Shown here one piece after another: positions 49,986 through 61,691 of a stretch of DNA of 64,000 bases. The stretch's first letter is position 1; each line of letters starts with the position of its first letter. The notes under the pieces were generated by a model. That model was not told the DNA's origin. It did not search any database and saw only the letters and a list, made by a program, of their open reading frames with translations. Both the position numbers and the translations under genes were made by a program. The DNA comes from Pteria penguin (Eukaryota > Mollusca > Bivalvia > Pterioida > Pteriidae): contig CM068581.1 in the NCBI GenBank assembly GCA_035048485.1, positions 8,073,430 to 8,137,429 on the forward strand, written 5' to 3'.

Positions 49986-51687
49986 GTAAGTGGTTGTAGC
50001 AGTTGTTGTCATTTGTGACTAGTGTGAAGACAAGCATATACAGGTCATCAGAAACACGTGGCACTTATCATGGTACATGAACAATATTTCCGCTGTGTGT
50101 AATTTGTACTTACGAACAGTCACTCCCAAGCGACCATTGCGGCAAAAAAGCCACAAACGATACACTATTCAAGGATATAATATCTTCATTAACATTTAAA
50201 TCCCATCAAACACAAGTCAAGTATCTGTTTTCAATGATATAGGCAAGAACGTGTACAACTAAAAAAGAATTCATGTTTCTTAGGTAGCCAGTTGTCTCTG
50301 TATTAAGATGTCAAATCAGTTAGTGTTAACCTTTTGTGTTTTACTCATCCGTGTCAAGCATTCAAATTTTCAAGGTTTGGTCCGATAAAGCGTTTCGGTC
50401 ATAATTCTATTCTTTTTCAACATTTTGCGGACGTAATTTTACCTAGAGAATTAAAGTGATACGTCCACTGTACTCGATATCACAATTGGAGTCTTTTACC
50501 ACAAAATGAGTTTCCCACGATCATTTTTCAGGTCGGCAGTACACGATGATATTCTATTCAGAGTCCGAATCTTTCAATCAGATTGACATTATTTGATTTA
50601 AAATTATTAAGCTGGTAAAGAACATCAAGATCCTTTGAATCAGCATCACTATATACAACGAGTTTACACATGAAAGTGATGCATGAATACCATGATAAGT
50701 ATGATATAGATAATGCTTAAACATGCGAAATACTCTGCTAATAATTGTTATAATTGTTCTCCTTAATATGCCTATTTTTACTGAGAACATTCGCTATATA
50801 AATCGTCATCTCTAGGCGCCCGAATGGTTAGAGTTTTGATGATACTCGGATGTAACTTACTCACAACAATTCATTAAACATTAATCTATATTTTGTGCTT
50901 ATTCATTCACCATGATAGTCGGGCCCGCTGAAGCGACAGACACACATATTCAATTCACTTCATAAAAACAGTACACAATAGTAAGATTGAAACAAAATAC
51001 TGAAATAGCTTTATCTGGAAATCGCTAGAGAATATAAAAGAATGTCTTAAGTATCGCAACGATTTAGCATGTAGGAAGTTTACAAAAGCTTCGTGTTAGG
51101 GGTCACTCAGGTTCCTTAATGATCACCAAAGCCAAATCCCTGTTTACAATTTACATCATTGTTTAGAGGTATGAGTTATTTGTTTTTATTCTATAAATAG
51201 AATGAGATTTATAAATGTATGCAAACTTTATTTATAAAAATCCAACTTCATTAAAAATTTAAATAATATTTGGCAAGTTATCAAGATATGAAATTAATTG
51301 AGCGTAATCAGCGTGAATGAGTGAATATCAAGAATTTGATTTGAAACAATACGTGCATAATTATTGTAAAAGTTGATTGGTTGTCATCTTAGTCAGTTCT
51401 GTAGAATAAGGAAAATACAAAGGTTATTTACCATGACCTGTAAATCTTTCATATCGAAAAGGAATATGCAAATAACTTATAAAACAACAATCATTATATT
51501 TTATCAAATACTTCCGATTAATATCCTTTAAGCCATATGCAATGACTTAAGTCCAAAACTAAATCCAGAATATATGTTATGAAATAAATCACAAAAATGG
51601 CACAATAGGAAGTACAGGAAGTCAGAGTGAAACAAAATGTATACTAAATGTCAAATGAAAAAGTAACAGTCCTTTTCTTCTGCGTCC

Positions 51688-51727
<40 letters not shown>

Positions 51728-51989
51728 TTGCCCACACGAAGCTTATGTTAATTTATTCAGCTTTGGTCTCATAGTCTTGTCATTTATAAAAAGGAATATC
51801 CCATGATTGCCAGTCTTTGTCATATTCATGTCTCAGTCCACGTTATGTCAGAACAATGAGTAAGTTCAAACTACAAAAACTTTGTTACGTGGACAAAGCT
51901 ACTTTCAAACAAACGGCTTAGCCAGGGATAAGTGGTAGAATAATTACTTCAATGAGGAAGTTCTACAATATGAGATTTTGTCGTCCAGA

Positions 51990-52085
51990 GTTATGCTAGC
52001 GAGAAGGAGATGCTCAGTCTCCCACAACATCTATCTCACTCCTTTGTGGGCGTTTACATAAGTTTCTTGAGGAGAAACTATCTAA
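51990..52085 (+). mobile_element. Retroelement 3'-UTR block (family X), solo copy
   Basis: TATGCTAGCGAGAAGGAGAT, GCTCAGTCTCCC and CATCTATCTCACTCC, followed by TTTGTATGCCCTTCAATTTC, parallel 11440-11560 in the same orientation. It lies about 200 bases before the exon-8 acceptor. Confidence 0.7.
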
Positions 52086-52286
52086 GTTTGTTTGTTTGTT
52101 TTGTTTCCTTTTCTTTTTATTGTTTTCGTTTCTTTGTTTTCCTCGCAGATTTTGTATGCCCTTCAATTTCATGATCTTCTAGAGACTACTGAGTAAGTTT
52201 TATTCAATTTGCTATCAGACAAAAGAACTCCACTACAATATACAAACACTTTCCTATCCAACAACAATCAATTTCTCTAATTCCAG

Positions 52287-52393
52287 GGGAAAGGCTATGT
52301 TTGGTTACTCCGATAGAGAACTAGCAGTGAAGTCCGGATACGATCTTGTTCATCCGGATGACCTGACATATTTTTCAGCAGCACACCAAGAAC
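52287..52393 (+). CDS. AHR: AHR exon 8: central PAS-B
   Basis: This 107-base exon is bounded by TTCCAG and GTAAGT. It completes the exon-7 codon as arginine and gives 35 residues beginning GKAMFGYSDREL and containing GYDLVHPDDL. Vertebrate AHR reads GRIVLGYTEAEL and GYQFIHAADM here. It leaves one base of a leucine codon. It lies at the 3' end of a 12-kb minisatellite-filled intron. Confidence 0.94.
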
Positions 52394-52796
52394 GTAAGTT
52401 AACAAAATTAGTTTTTCTACACTATCCATAACAAGAGAACATTTAATCTTCATTTAAAATAGTTATATTATTCGGCTATATATTGGCATCGTTAGCTTAG
52501 TTCAAGTTTCAAATATACGTGATACTGAAGTCAGTATGGTGATATTGATATTATTAAACTGTTAAACTGTTTTTTCATGCGACTAAATAAATACTAATTA
52601 AATGGAGATGAAAGGATACAAACACAATAATACCTATCAAATTAAGGAGCAGTAAATACCATTTAAATCATAAAATATTTTTATTAGTTCATAAGGACTT
52701 AAATAACACTTGCTTACTAGTCTATATTTCAAAGTCTATACATAGAGCAGAAATATTAAAGCCGGGTCAACATTGCAGTATGATTTTCTTTATCAG
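52394..52796. other. AHR intron 8
   Basis: A 403-base AT-rich intron with no recognised element. Confidence 0.8.
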
Positions 52797-52938
52797 TGAT
52801 CAAGACGGGGAGCTCTGGACTTATAGCTTATCGTTGGTACACCAAGGATTTCCGTTGGCTGTGGTTACAATCAAGTTGTAAGGTCATTTACAAAAACAGT
52901 AAACCGGACTTTGTCATCTGTACTCATAGACAACTTAC
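52797..52938 (+). CDS. AHR: AHR exon 9: C-terminal PAS-B
   Basis: This 142-base exon runs between TATCAG and GTACGT. It encodes IKTGSSGLIAYRWYTKDFRW, then LWLQSSCKVIYKNSKPDFVI and CTHRQL. The motifs IKTG-SG, RW-W-QS and YKN--PD are the last strands of AHR PAS-B. An alternative donor six bases further on (GTAACA) would keep the frame and add two residues, but the chosen donor fits the consensus better and restores the conserved PLTDEEG-like junction (QLT-DDEG). Confidence 0.94.
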
Positions 52939-53285
52939 GTACGTAACACTTGCTGCCATTAAGTTATAAATGATTTGCATTTCTTGATGACATAATTTAA
53001 TACAAAATCTCAGGATACGACAGTATCTGGTGTGATCAGGGTGCCCGCATACCGCCAAGGACTCAGCACATACAACAATGATAATAAACGTATTACTGAT
53101 TCAAAAATAATGATAAAGGTCCGGAAACATTCTGTGATTTAAATTTACCGTTTCCTTATTTTGAATCTATATAACTAATATCAAGATTGTATATATTTTA
53201 TTGGTGAGAAAAATGCATTGTATATTATTTGAAGAGAAAGACTCGTCATATAGATCCGTATCTTTATATAAATCTATATTTCTAG
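52939..53285. other. AHR intron 9
   Basis: A 347-base AT-rich intron. The frame at 53201-53398 that crosses its 3' end is in the wrong phase for AHR. Confidence 0.8.
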
Positions 53286-54533
53286 GGACGACGAAGGCCA
53301 GGACTTATTTCATAAGAGAGGAAACGAGTTTAAACTGCCATATCCGTTACTGGATCTTGATATTTGTTCTGGACTTGATTTTCCGAATGATGATCTAATA
53401 TCAAAAATGAAAAATGGTAAAACGAAAAAACAGAAAAATCAAATCAGAGATTCATATGTTCAAAATCCAGGACGGAAGAAAAAAGGAATAAGCCGAGAAC
53501 CACTGAATGGACTGAATGGATACACAGGGTATCCTCAATATAATGGGTATGATAATGGTGAATTCAAGCCAGACCTTCTCTATCCTTATCCCTCAAATAA
53601 CTTTCCTGTAGAGCCTGATATTTATAGGGGATATCCAAGTTTGTCAGGTTCAGTGTATCCGACTCCAGAATCATACCGTCTTGCAGACACTGATAAACAT
53701 AGTTACACAAATGGGTATTACCTTGATCCCCATCGGCAATATCAACACCCACTGGGATATCACGGCAATAGCTACTCGGAGCTAGTGGTGCCATCCACTA
53801 AATATGGATATGATTCTGTATCAAAATATGGATTTGATAGTTATAGTTTAGATCTTGCCAAAAAGGTTCATTATAACGAAGATGTGACTCGGTATGACAA
53901 CGATTTCAGGAAATATGCATATGATTATAGTGGTGAACGATTCCAGCAAAGACTGAATGGAGCGTTAGAGCCAGTGGATTTACGTTCATCATCAATGTAC
54001 AATAGTGGACATCTCATGAATAGTGTGGACAGTATGATGGGGCATGGTGGATGTCTACCTACATCGACGCTGTTCAAATCAGAACTGGGACAAAACTTAT
54101 TATCCAAAGAAACGAAAGTTATATGTTCCCCTTCAGATTTGGTTCACAATCATCAGGGATTCAATTCATCTGTAGCGCTCCATCATAGTTCAGTGATAAA
54201 GAATGCAGCTAGTCCACGGTCTCTCCATTCACAGTCTTCGCGGACGTCGAATTCAGATCAAATGGGGAGTCCGAATAATTTGTATAATAATTCAGGACGA
54301 ACTAATGTTATAAACAATGGTACATCATGGCACTGTCATAAAACAAGTCAAGGGATTGTACCAAGTCCAAACTCAACTCCAGGCTCGGACCATATAGGAA
54401 GTCCAAAACAAAATGGACTGGGTGGGGCAAAAGGGGACACTGGTGCAATGCATATGGTAAGCAGTCCGGTCACTGGATCAACGCCTGCTTCTGTGATTCA
54501 TACAGCTGTAGCAAATAAAACACACCCTCATAG
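53286..54533 (+). CDS. AHR: AHR exon 10: post-PAS region and C-terminal transactivation region
   Basis: The exon begins after TTTCTAG with DDEGQDLFHKRGNEFKLPYP, matching DEEGTEHLRKRNTKLPF of vertebrate AHR. The ATG at 53407 is internal to this exon and is not a start. A lysine-rich patch (KTKKQK, then GRKKKG; about residues 387-412) could act as a nuclear localisation signal. Residues about 420-565 are strikingly tyrosine-rich with repeated GY, KYG and YD motifs; the rest is rich in Ser, Asn, Gly and His with many SP dipeptides. The motif PVDLR (53971-53985) fits the PxDL(S/R) pattern of CtBP ligands. No glutamine-rich domain of the vertebrate type is seen. The end at 54533 assumes the 174-bp intron at 54534-54707; if it is retained, the frame stays open. 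Confidence 0.88.
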
Positions 54534-54707
54534 GTATGGGCCTCTTTATTCTTTCTTGCTGAATGCACAAAGTAATGTAGATGTACTTCGATCTTATCTT
54601 GCCAAAATATGTGTATATAGAATAAAATTGCTTCTCATTCGCCGGAGTCAGATGTTACTTTATTTTGATAATTTGAATGCACTAACGGAGATTACCTATT
54701 TTTGCAG
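54534..54707 (+). other. Probable 174-base in-frame intron of AHR
   Basis: The segment starts GTATGG after CATAG and ends with a pyrimidine run and TTTTTGCAG. Its length is 58 codons and it holds no stop in the gene's frame, so either splicing or retention leaves the protein readable. Its 58 residues (for example ICVYRIKLLLIRRSQM) are hydrophobic and basic, unlike the Ser/Asn/Tyr-rich flanks, which favours an intron. Confidence 0.65.
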
Positions 54708-54915
54708 ATCATACGATAAACAGTCAATGTCTGGGGGAATTCCGGTTCCTGTAGTGAAGTCATCTCCTTGGTATCAATACCCCACATCCCATAATGCATA
54801 CGGAGACCCCAAAGATTGGAGTCTAAGTCATAATGACATATATTCCTGTCAGAAATCACCCAGAGGAATCATTGTTGATCCATTGTCACATGTTGCAAAA
54901 GTTCCTATCACGTGA
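54708..54915 (+). CDS. AHR: AHR exon 11: C-terminus and stop
   Basis: This segment follows acceptor TTTGCAG and encodes 68 residues beginning SYDKQSMSGG and ending in VAKVPIT, with TGA at 54913-54915. Tyr/Ser/Pro-rich composition resembles exon 10 and differs from the 58 intervening codons, supporting a separate exon. No known C-terminal motif was recognised. It is certain as part of the open frame and likely as a separate exon. Confidence 0.75.
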
Positions 54916-56954
54916 TCACACATATCTATGTCATAATCTCATCATTGTGTCCTCCGGTATCACGTTGCATTTTATCATTTAAACTGATGCCTAGTTGAGC
55001 CAGAATTTCACTGTGTTTGACAAAGAAGTGACGGTATAACACTGTTGTTTCTATACACTTGACTTTCCCTTATTCATGGTATACTTGTTATTCAGTTAGA
55101 ATTCTTTCTTCTGAAGTATCGTTGTGTTATAATGGATACACTTGATATACATCTGTGATGTTTAAACAAATATTATTACTCTGTGCAATTTCTTCCATGC
55201 TTTATTATTTGTTCAATGCTTATTAAAATGACATATTTTATCATTAAGTATATTTAAGACATCTGAATACATACGATGCATTTCTCCTCTATTTACTGAA
55301 AGGATACATCAAGTATAAGAAAAAAGAAAAGAAAAAAGAAATGGACGAATAAACAGAAAAATATAAAACAATGAGGAAAATCAGTTTGAGTAGATATAAA
55401 TGGCATTATATCTGTGCATAATAATATCGCGATTATTAAAAACTTGACTGAATAAGACAGAAAACTGAACATACTATGAAACTGTTCTAGCATTATGTAT
55501 TTTATGGTCTCAATCATAGTATGCCTTTAGCCATTTATGGGCTAGAATACAACAGAGTCAAATGTATTTTACTATTATGAACCCTCTCTCTCTGTTTTTT
55601 TTTTTTCTTTTTTGTTTTGGTCGTAGAGTAAGCTGTGTTATATCATTGTAAGTGCTGCTCTTGGGGTCGATTGAATCATGCACCATCTGTTGTTAATATT
55701 ATGCATAGTAAGTCCCTAAGTATTGGACAAACTGGGCATTGTGCAAATGATAGTTTTGCATCCCTGTATACATTAACAATTTTAAATTCCATAGACAAAT
55801 TATCATAACAATAATCAATTCATGTTAAAAAATTTTGTACCTTACATAACATTTTATTTTAATTATACCATGCACTAATATTAATTTAATGTGCCATATG
55901 ACAAATAATAAGATTATAATTATCCCGATTTTCTTTAAGTGATGAAAAGTATTTAACACTATGATATGTTTAGTGTTCTATATTATATGATTCCCGATAT
56001 CGATTCAGATACAAGCATATTAATTATTTAAAGTATATAGAACGTAAATGAAAACACATACATGTATTAACATTTTACAAAAGTTCACAAGATGTCGTTC
56101 ACTGCATTAGAATCAATAAAGAACACAATATTCACTTATTCATAGTTCACGACTGAATTAGTTCATATAGTATATTATAAGTGCTTATACTGTTTACAAG
56201 TGCTAGTTTTTCTTATTGTTTTCCTTATTTACACTTATTGTTTTGTTATGCATGAACATAATATTTTGATGTTACACCTATATCTGATCGTATACTGATG
56301 AACAACTTCATATTAATTTCTAAATTGCTGGAGTTTTGCTTTATCAGAAATGTTCATACATAATATTGATAATTGTCTGACGTTGACAACACTTTCACCA
56401 CAGCTACACACCTTTTATAATATTGTGCTTTTATTTCACGTAAAATTCCTTCGTCCGATACATCAGTTGTTGTTTTTGTTTCATGTTGTATTAAATTATA
56501 ATTATTGTGTCTTGTGGACAAACAAGATGTTCAAAATGATAATATATATAATAAATATAATAAACTATATATTGTAGATTGTTATTTCTAAACCACTCTA
56601 TACTATTAACTCATTAGGCATTGTTCTAATACTTTCTATTTTCATTTTCGAAATGATGATGTGACTTTTATTCCAATAATATAGAGATAAAGTGAGAATG
56701 AGGGGCATAGTAAGGTTTAAGCTTATTGTTTGGTACATTGTTAAAAAATTATAAAACTAACTTATAAATCACAAACAGAATGAGAGTAGCTCTACTGAAG
56801 AAATATGCCTAGATATTTGTATTTTGATTTTGGTTGATACTAAAGAATCGAACAGTTTGGGAGCACTGTTTATTGAGTTAACGGAACGGACTTCTAAATG
56901 TTTGTTAGTAAAACGCTCAGACACTGAGCAGCAGTCAAATAGGAATATCCACAA
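54916..56954. other. AHR 3' UTR and downstream sequence
   Basis: AT-rich. Candidate polyadenylation signals are ATTAAA near 55222, AATAAA at 56115-56120 and AATAAA near 56553; which is used cannot be told by eye. No coding sequence recognised. Confidence 0.5.
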
Positions 56955-57065
56955 TTCCTGAGACAGGAAAAAATATGGCCGATCAAGGACCCTTGGAAGA
57001 AAAGAGGTTGGGGCCATGTGTCAAGGAGGAGTAAGCATCCCCTGCTGACCGGTCACAGCCGCCGT
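56955..57065 (-). mobile_element. Possible diverged family X-like block
   Basis: GGAGGAGTAAGCATCCCCTG, GACCGGTCACAGCCGCCGTG and a preceding GAGGTTGGGGCCATGTGTC resemble the pattern of family X (GAGGTGAGACCAGGTG, GGAGTAAGCG, CACCCGTCG) but with clear differences, so it may be a related subfamily. Confidence 0.45.
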
Positions 57066-57124
57066 GATACCATAGGATTATTTCCGCTAGTATGAATGTT
57101 AGTCCAGTTAAGTAGGTATAGGCG

Positions 57125-57562
57125 TAGTTATAATTGGTAAAAAGTCAGGATTAGTATAGATGGTGTATGAGATAAAAAGTGAGGATAAATATGTATGGTG
57201 TATGAGATAAAGAGTGAAGATAAGTATGTATGGTGTATGAGATAAAATGTGAGGATAAGTATGTATAGTGTATGAGATAAAAAAAGTAATAATTAGTATG
57301 AATGGTGTATGATATAAAAAATCAGGATTAGTATGAATGGTGTAGAAGATAAAATGTGAGGATAAATATGTATGGTGTATGAGAAAAAAATGAGGATTAG
57401 CATGAATGGTGTATGAGATAAAAAAAATGAGGATTAGTATGAATTGTGTATGAGATTAAAAAATGAGGATTAGTATGAATGGCGTTTGATATAAAAGTGA
57501 GAATTAGTATGAACAGGGTATGAGATCAAATGTGAGGATTAGTATGAATGATGTAAGGGATA
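57125..57562. repeat. Degenerate minisatellite, about 35-bp unit, about 12 copies
   Basis: GAGGATTAGTATGAATGGTG followed by TATGAGATAAAAAAT recurs with variable A-run length and substitutions. Confidence 0.93.
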
Positions 57563-57716
57563 AATTGCTTGAATAAGAAAATATTTGTACTATGTATTCG
57601 ACAGTAATACGCCTATCTTGAAAATGATTTCATGGATATTCAATACAGAATAAAATGATGCTGTTGATATTTGTCATATCATTATGGTTATATGTTACGG
57701 ATCTGAACTTCTCCAG

Positions 57717-57764
57717 GCCCTACAATGAATGATCCCACATTGCCCAAAGACGGAACCTCCGGAA
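57717..57764 (+). other. Orphan exon-like segment, 48 bases
   Basis: A GC-richer island is bounded by TTCTCCAG and GTAAGTG. Only one frame is open, reading PTMNDPTLPKDGTSG. Its entry phase (two bases completing a codon) does not fit the AHR donor at 54533, so it would belong to another gene, an unrecognised AHR isoform, or be chance. Confidence 0.3.
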
Positions 57765-57984
57765 GTAAGTGAATTTCTTGTAATGTTAATGTTATAAATA
57801 GTAACAAGATGTTATATCAATAATCATAGATAATATGCTTTTGTTTTCCATGCCACGCCTTGAATTTTGTTTCTCAGTTAAATAACACAAAAATACATTT
57901 CAAAATATTCCAACAAATTTTTGAATATTAAGCACCATATACTTACCTGTTACTAACTTATTTTAAAGTGCAAAGTAATGTGAT

Positions 57985-58690
57985 TTGCTTGACCGTGCTC
58001 GCATATACCACATAGTCCTAATGCTAACATATACCACATAATTTCACCGCTGACGTATACCACATAGTGTTAATGCTAACATATACCACATAGTCTTACC
58101 GCTAACATATACCACATAGTCCTGATACTAACATATACCACATAGTTTTATTACTAACATATACCACATAGTCTTACCGCTAACATATATCACATAGGCT
58201 TACTATTAACATATACCACATAGACTTACTACTAATATGTACCACATAGTCTTACTATTAACATATACCAAATACTCTTACAGTTAACATATACCACATT
58301 GTCCTACCACTAACACATACCACATAGTCTTATTACTAACATATACCACATAGTTTTACTACTAATATATACTACAGTCTTACTATTAACATATACCACA
58401 TAGTCTTACCGCTAACATATACCACATAGTCTTACTACTAATATATACCACAGTCTTGCTACTAACATATGCCACAAAGTCTTATTACTAACATATACCA
58501 AATACTCTTACAGTTAACATATACCACATTGTCCTACCACTAACACATACCACATAGTCCTATTACTAACATATACCACATAGTTTTACTACTAATATAT
58601 ACTACAGTCTTGCTACTAATATATACCACATAGTCTTATTACTAACATATACCACATAGTCCTATTACTACCATATACCACGAGTCTAGT
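57985..58690. repeat. Minisatellite, 26-bp unit, about 26 copies
   Basis: ACATATACCACATAGTCTTA followed by CTACTA, with CCGCTA, TTACTA and CAGTTA variants. Blocks of several variant units recur, for example near 58260 and 58495. Confidence 0.96.
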
Positions 58691-59310
58691 ATAGATTTGG
58701 TTCTGTTGTACATGGAATTTAATATTTGTATCTGTTTATACCTGTTTTACTTGGAACTGTTCTAGCCAACATCTTTATTTGTATCTGTTTATACCTGTTT
58801 AACTTGGAATTGTTCTAGCCAACATCTTTATTTGTATCTGTTTATAGCTGGATTACCTAGAACTGTTCAAGCCAACATCTTTGTATGCATGAAATCTTTC
58901 ATTTGTTTATACCTGCTGTACGTGGAATTGTTCTACCGAACATCTTTATTTGTATTTGTTTTTACTTGTTTTAGGTGAAATTGTTCTACCGAACATCTTT
59001 ATTTGTATTTTTTATTGTACCTGTTTTAGGTGAAATTGTTCTTGCCAACATCTTTATTTTGTATATGTTTATACCTATTATAGGTGGAATTGTTCTTGCC
59101 AACATCTTTATTTGTATCTGTTTATACCTATTATAGATGGAATTGTTCTTGCCAACATCTTTATTTGTATCTGTTTATACCTGTTTTAGATGGAATTGTT
59201 CTTGCCAACATCTTTATTTATATTTTTTGTACCTGTTTTAGGTGAAATTGTTCTTGCAAACATCTTTATTTGTATTTGTTTGTACCTGTTTTAGGTGGAA
59301 TTGTTCTTGG
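58691..59310. repeat. Minisatellite, about 52-bp unit, about 11 copies
   Basis: TTGTATCTGTTTATACCTGT, TTTAGGTGGAATTGTTCTTG and CCAACATCTTTA recur with moderate divergence. Confidence 0.95.
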
Positions 59311-59516
59311 ATACTGTTATGAAATCAAGACTTACTCTGGCCTCCACTTGTGGAGAATACTGTCATGAAATGAAGACTGACCTCTGGCCTCCCCTTGTGG
59401 TGGGTATTGTCATGAAATAAAAACTAACCTCTGACCTCCACTTGTGGTGGATATTGTCATTAAATGAAGACTAACCTCTGGCCTCCCCTTGTGGTGGATA
59501 CTGTCAGGAAATTAAG
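59311..59516. repeat. Tandem repeat, about 47-bp unit, four copies
   Basis: ATACTGTCATGAAATGAAGA followed by CTGACCTCTGGCCTCC and CTTGTGGTGG recurs four times. It directly follows the 52-bp array. Confidence 0.93.
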
Positions 59517-59526
59517 ACAGACCTTG

Positions 59527-59828
59527 GGCCTGTATTATGAAACAATTTACCCCCTGTTCAACCAAACTTCGAATTCCGGGTCCGGCGACATAAATTGAGA
59601 ATATAATTAAGTCAAAAATTTCATTTTAATTTATTCATTTATCAAATGTTCAAATAGATTTTATTTCAGAATGGTTTATTTCTATTTATCAGTAATATAA
59701 AACTAAATAAAATCCAAATCCTAGTCATTAATTCATTGATGAACAAAAGAATATGAATTTTTGACTTAAGTATATTCTAATTTTATGGTGCCGGACCCAG
59801 ACTTCACAGAAATATTGCAATACTAGCC
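59527..59828. mobile_element. Foldback MITE, about 300 bp
   Basis: GGGTCCGGCGACATAAATTG AGAATATAATTAAGTC at 59578 is the inverse of GACTTAAGTATATTCTAATT and TTATGGTGCCGGACCC ending at 59798, and pairing continues inward (TCATTTATCA with TGATGAACAA). Outer ends (GGCCTGTATTATGAAACAAT on the left; GCAATACTAGCC on the right) look like a diverged outer inverted repeat. No coding capacity. Confidence 0.75.
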
Positions 59829-60084
59829 TATCTGACCAGTGATGGCCCCTTTTTTAGTTATTATGAGACGACTTATGTCGTTACAAACAAGTGATATTCA
59901 AACATGAGAACATTTGGCCCTTTTTTCATTTCAGAAATGCAGACATATTCATATTGTAGCTCTTTTGTTGATATTTGTACTATTTTATGAGGACAGACGT
60001 TGTAAACTTTCTAAAATTGTTATCCTAAAAGGAGTCCTCTTTCTTCTTTTAACATATTTTTTTGTAATCGGTGAACTCTATTGT

Positions 60085-61535
60085 GGACGTCCTCGTCATG
60101 TGAGTATGTCTCTTGGTAGTTATTACATCGTACTCGTCATGTGAGTATATCTTCTGGTAATTGTTCAATCGCACTCGTCATGTAAGTATATCTACTGGTA
60201 GTTATTCTATATCTCTTGGTAGTTATTCTTTCGTACTCGTTATGTGAGTATATCTCTTGGTAGTTATAATTCTATCGTACTCGTCATGTGAGTATATCTC
60301 TTGGTAGTTATAATTCTATCGTACTCGTCATGCGAGTATATCTCTTGGTAGTTGTTCTATCGTACCTGCCATGTGAGTATATCTCTTGGTAGTTATTCTT
60401 TCCTACTCGTCATGTGAGTACATCTCTTGGTGGTCATTCTATCGTACTCGTCATGTGAGTATATCTCTTGGTAGTTATTCTATCGTACTCGTCATGCGAG
60501 TATATCTCTTGGTAGTTGTTCTATCGTACCTGCCATGTGAGTATATCTCTTGGTAGTTATTCTTTCGTACTCGTCATGTGAGTACATCTCTTGGTGGTCA
60601 TTCTATCGTATCTGCCATGTGAGTATATCTCTTGGTAGTTATTCTATCGTACTCGTCATGCGAGTATATCTCTTGGTAGTTATTCTATCGTACTCGTCAT
60701 GCGAGTATATCTCTTGGTAGTTATTCTTTCGTACTCGTCATGTGAGTACATCTCTTGGTGGTCATTCTATCGTATCTGCCATGTGAGTATATCTCTTGGT
60801 AGTTATTCTATCGTACTCGTCATGCGAGTATATCTCTTGGTAGTTATTCTATCGTACCTGCCATGTGAGTATATCTCTTGGTAGTTATTCTTTCGTACTC
60901 GTCATGTGAGTACATCTCTTGGTGGTCATTCTATCGTACTCGTCATGTGAGTATATCTCTTGGTAGTTATTCTATCGTACCTGCCATGTGAGTATATCTC
61001 TTGGTAGTTATTCTTTCGTACTCGTCATGTGAGTACATCTCTTGGTGGTCATTCTATCGTACTCGTCATGTGAGTATATCTCTTGGTAGTTATTCTATCG
61101 TACTCGTCATGCGAGTATATCTCTTGGTAGTTATTCTATCGTACCTGCCATGTGAGTATATCTCTTGGTAGTTATTCTATCGTACTCGTCATGTGAGTAT
61201 ATCTCTTGGTAATTATTCTATCGTACTCGTCATGCGAGTATATCTCTTGGTAGTTATTCTATCGTATCTGCCATGTGAGTATATCTCTTGGTAGTTATTC
61301 TATCGTACCTGCCATGTGAGTATATCTCTTGGTGGTTATTCTATCGTACTCGTCATGTGAGTATATCTCTTGGTAGTTATTCTATCGTACTCGTCATGTG
61401 AGTATATCTCTTGGTAGTTATTCTGTCGTACCCGCCACGTGAGTATATCTCTTGGTAGTTATTCTATCGCATCCGCCACGTGAGTATATCTCTTGGTATT
61501 TATTCTATAGTACTCATCATGTGAGGATATCTGGT
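60085..61535. repeat. Minisatellite, 41-bp unit, about 35 copies
   Basis: GAGTATATCTCTTGGTAGTT followed by ATTCTATCGTACTCGTCATG and T. Variant types (CCTGCC for CTCGTC; GGTGGTCATT; GCGAG) recur in the same order at several places, showing multi-unit duplication. Short frames inside it are artefacts. Confidence 0.98.
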
Positions 61536-61658
61536 ATCCAAGTAGCAATTGGTTTTCCATAGCGCTACTATGAAAGTTCTATGAAAGAGTGTACCATTTG
61601 AAGTTTCTACCGTATTTCAATAAAAAGTAAAGCTCCATTAAAGTGAAAAAATAACAAT

Positions 61659-61691
<33 letters not shown>

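Larger units (their letters stand above)
48986..52286. other. AHR intron 7, 3' part
   Basis: Mostly unique AT-rich sequence with a three-copy repeat at 49867, an AT/T run at 51690-51729 and a family X block at 51990. No exon other than the one at 52287 was recognised. Confidence 0.5.

Noticed and set aside
53407..54915. 502-codon open frame as a stand-alone intronless gene starting at the ATG 53407
   Set aside because: Conserved AHR sequence (DDEGQDLFHKRG) lies in frame upstream and joins to the PAS-B exon, so the ATG is internal; the end probably also contains an intron.
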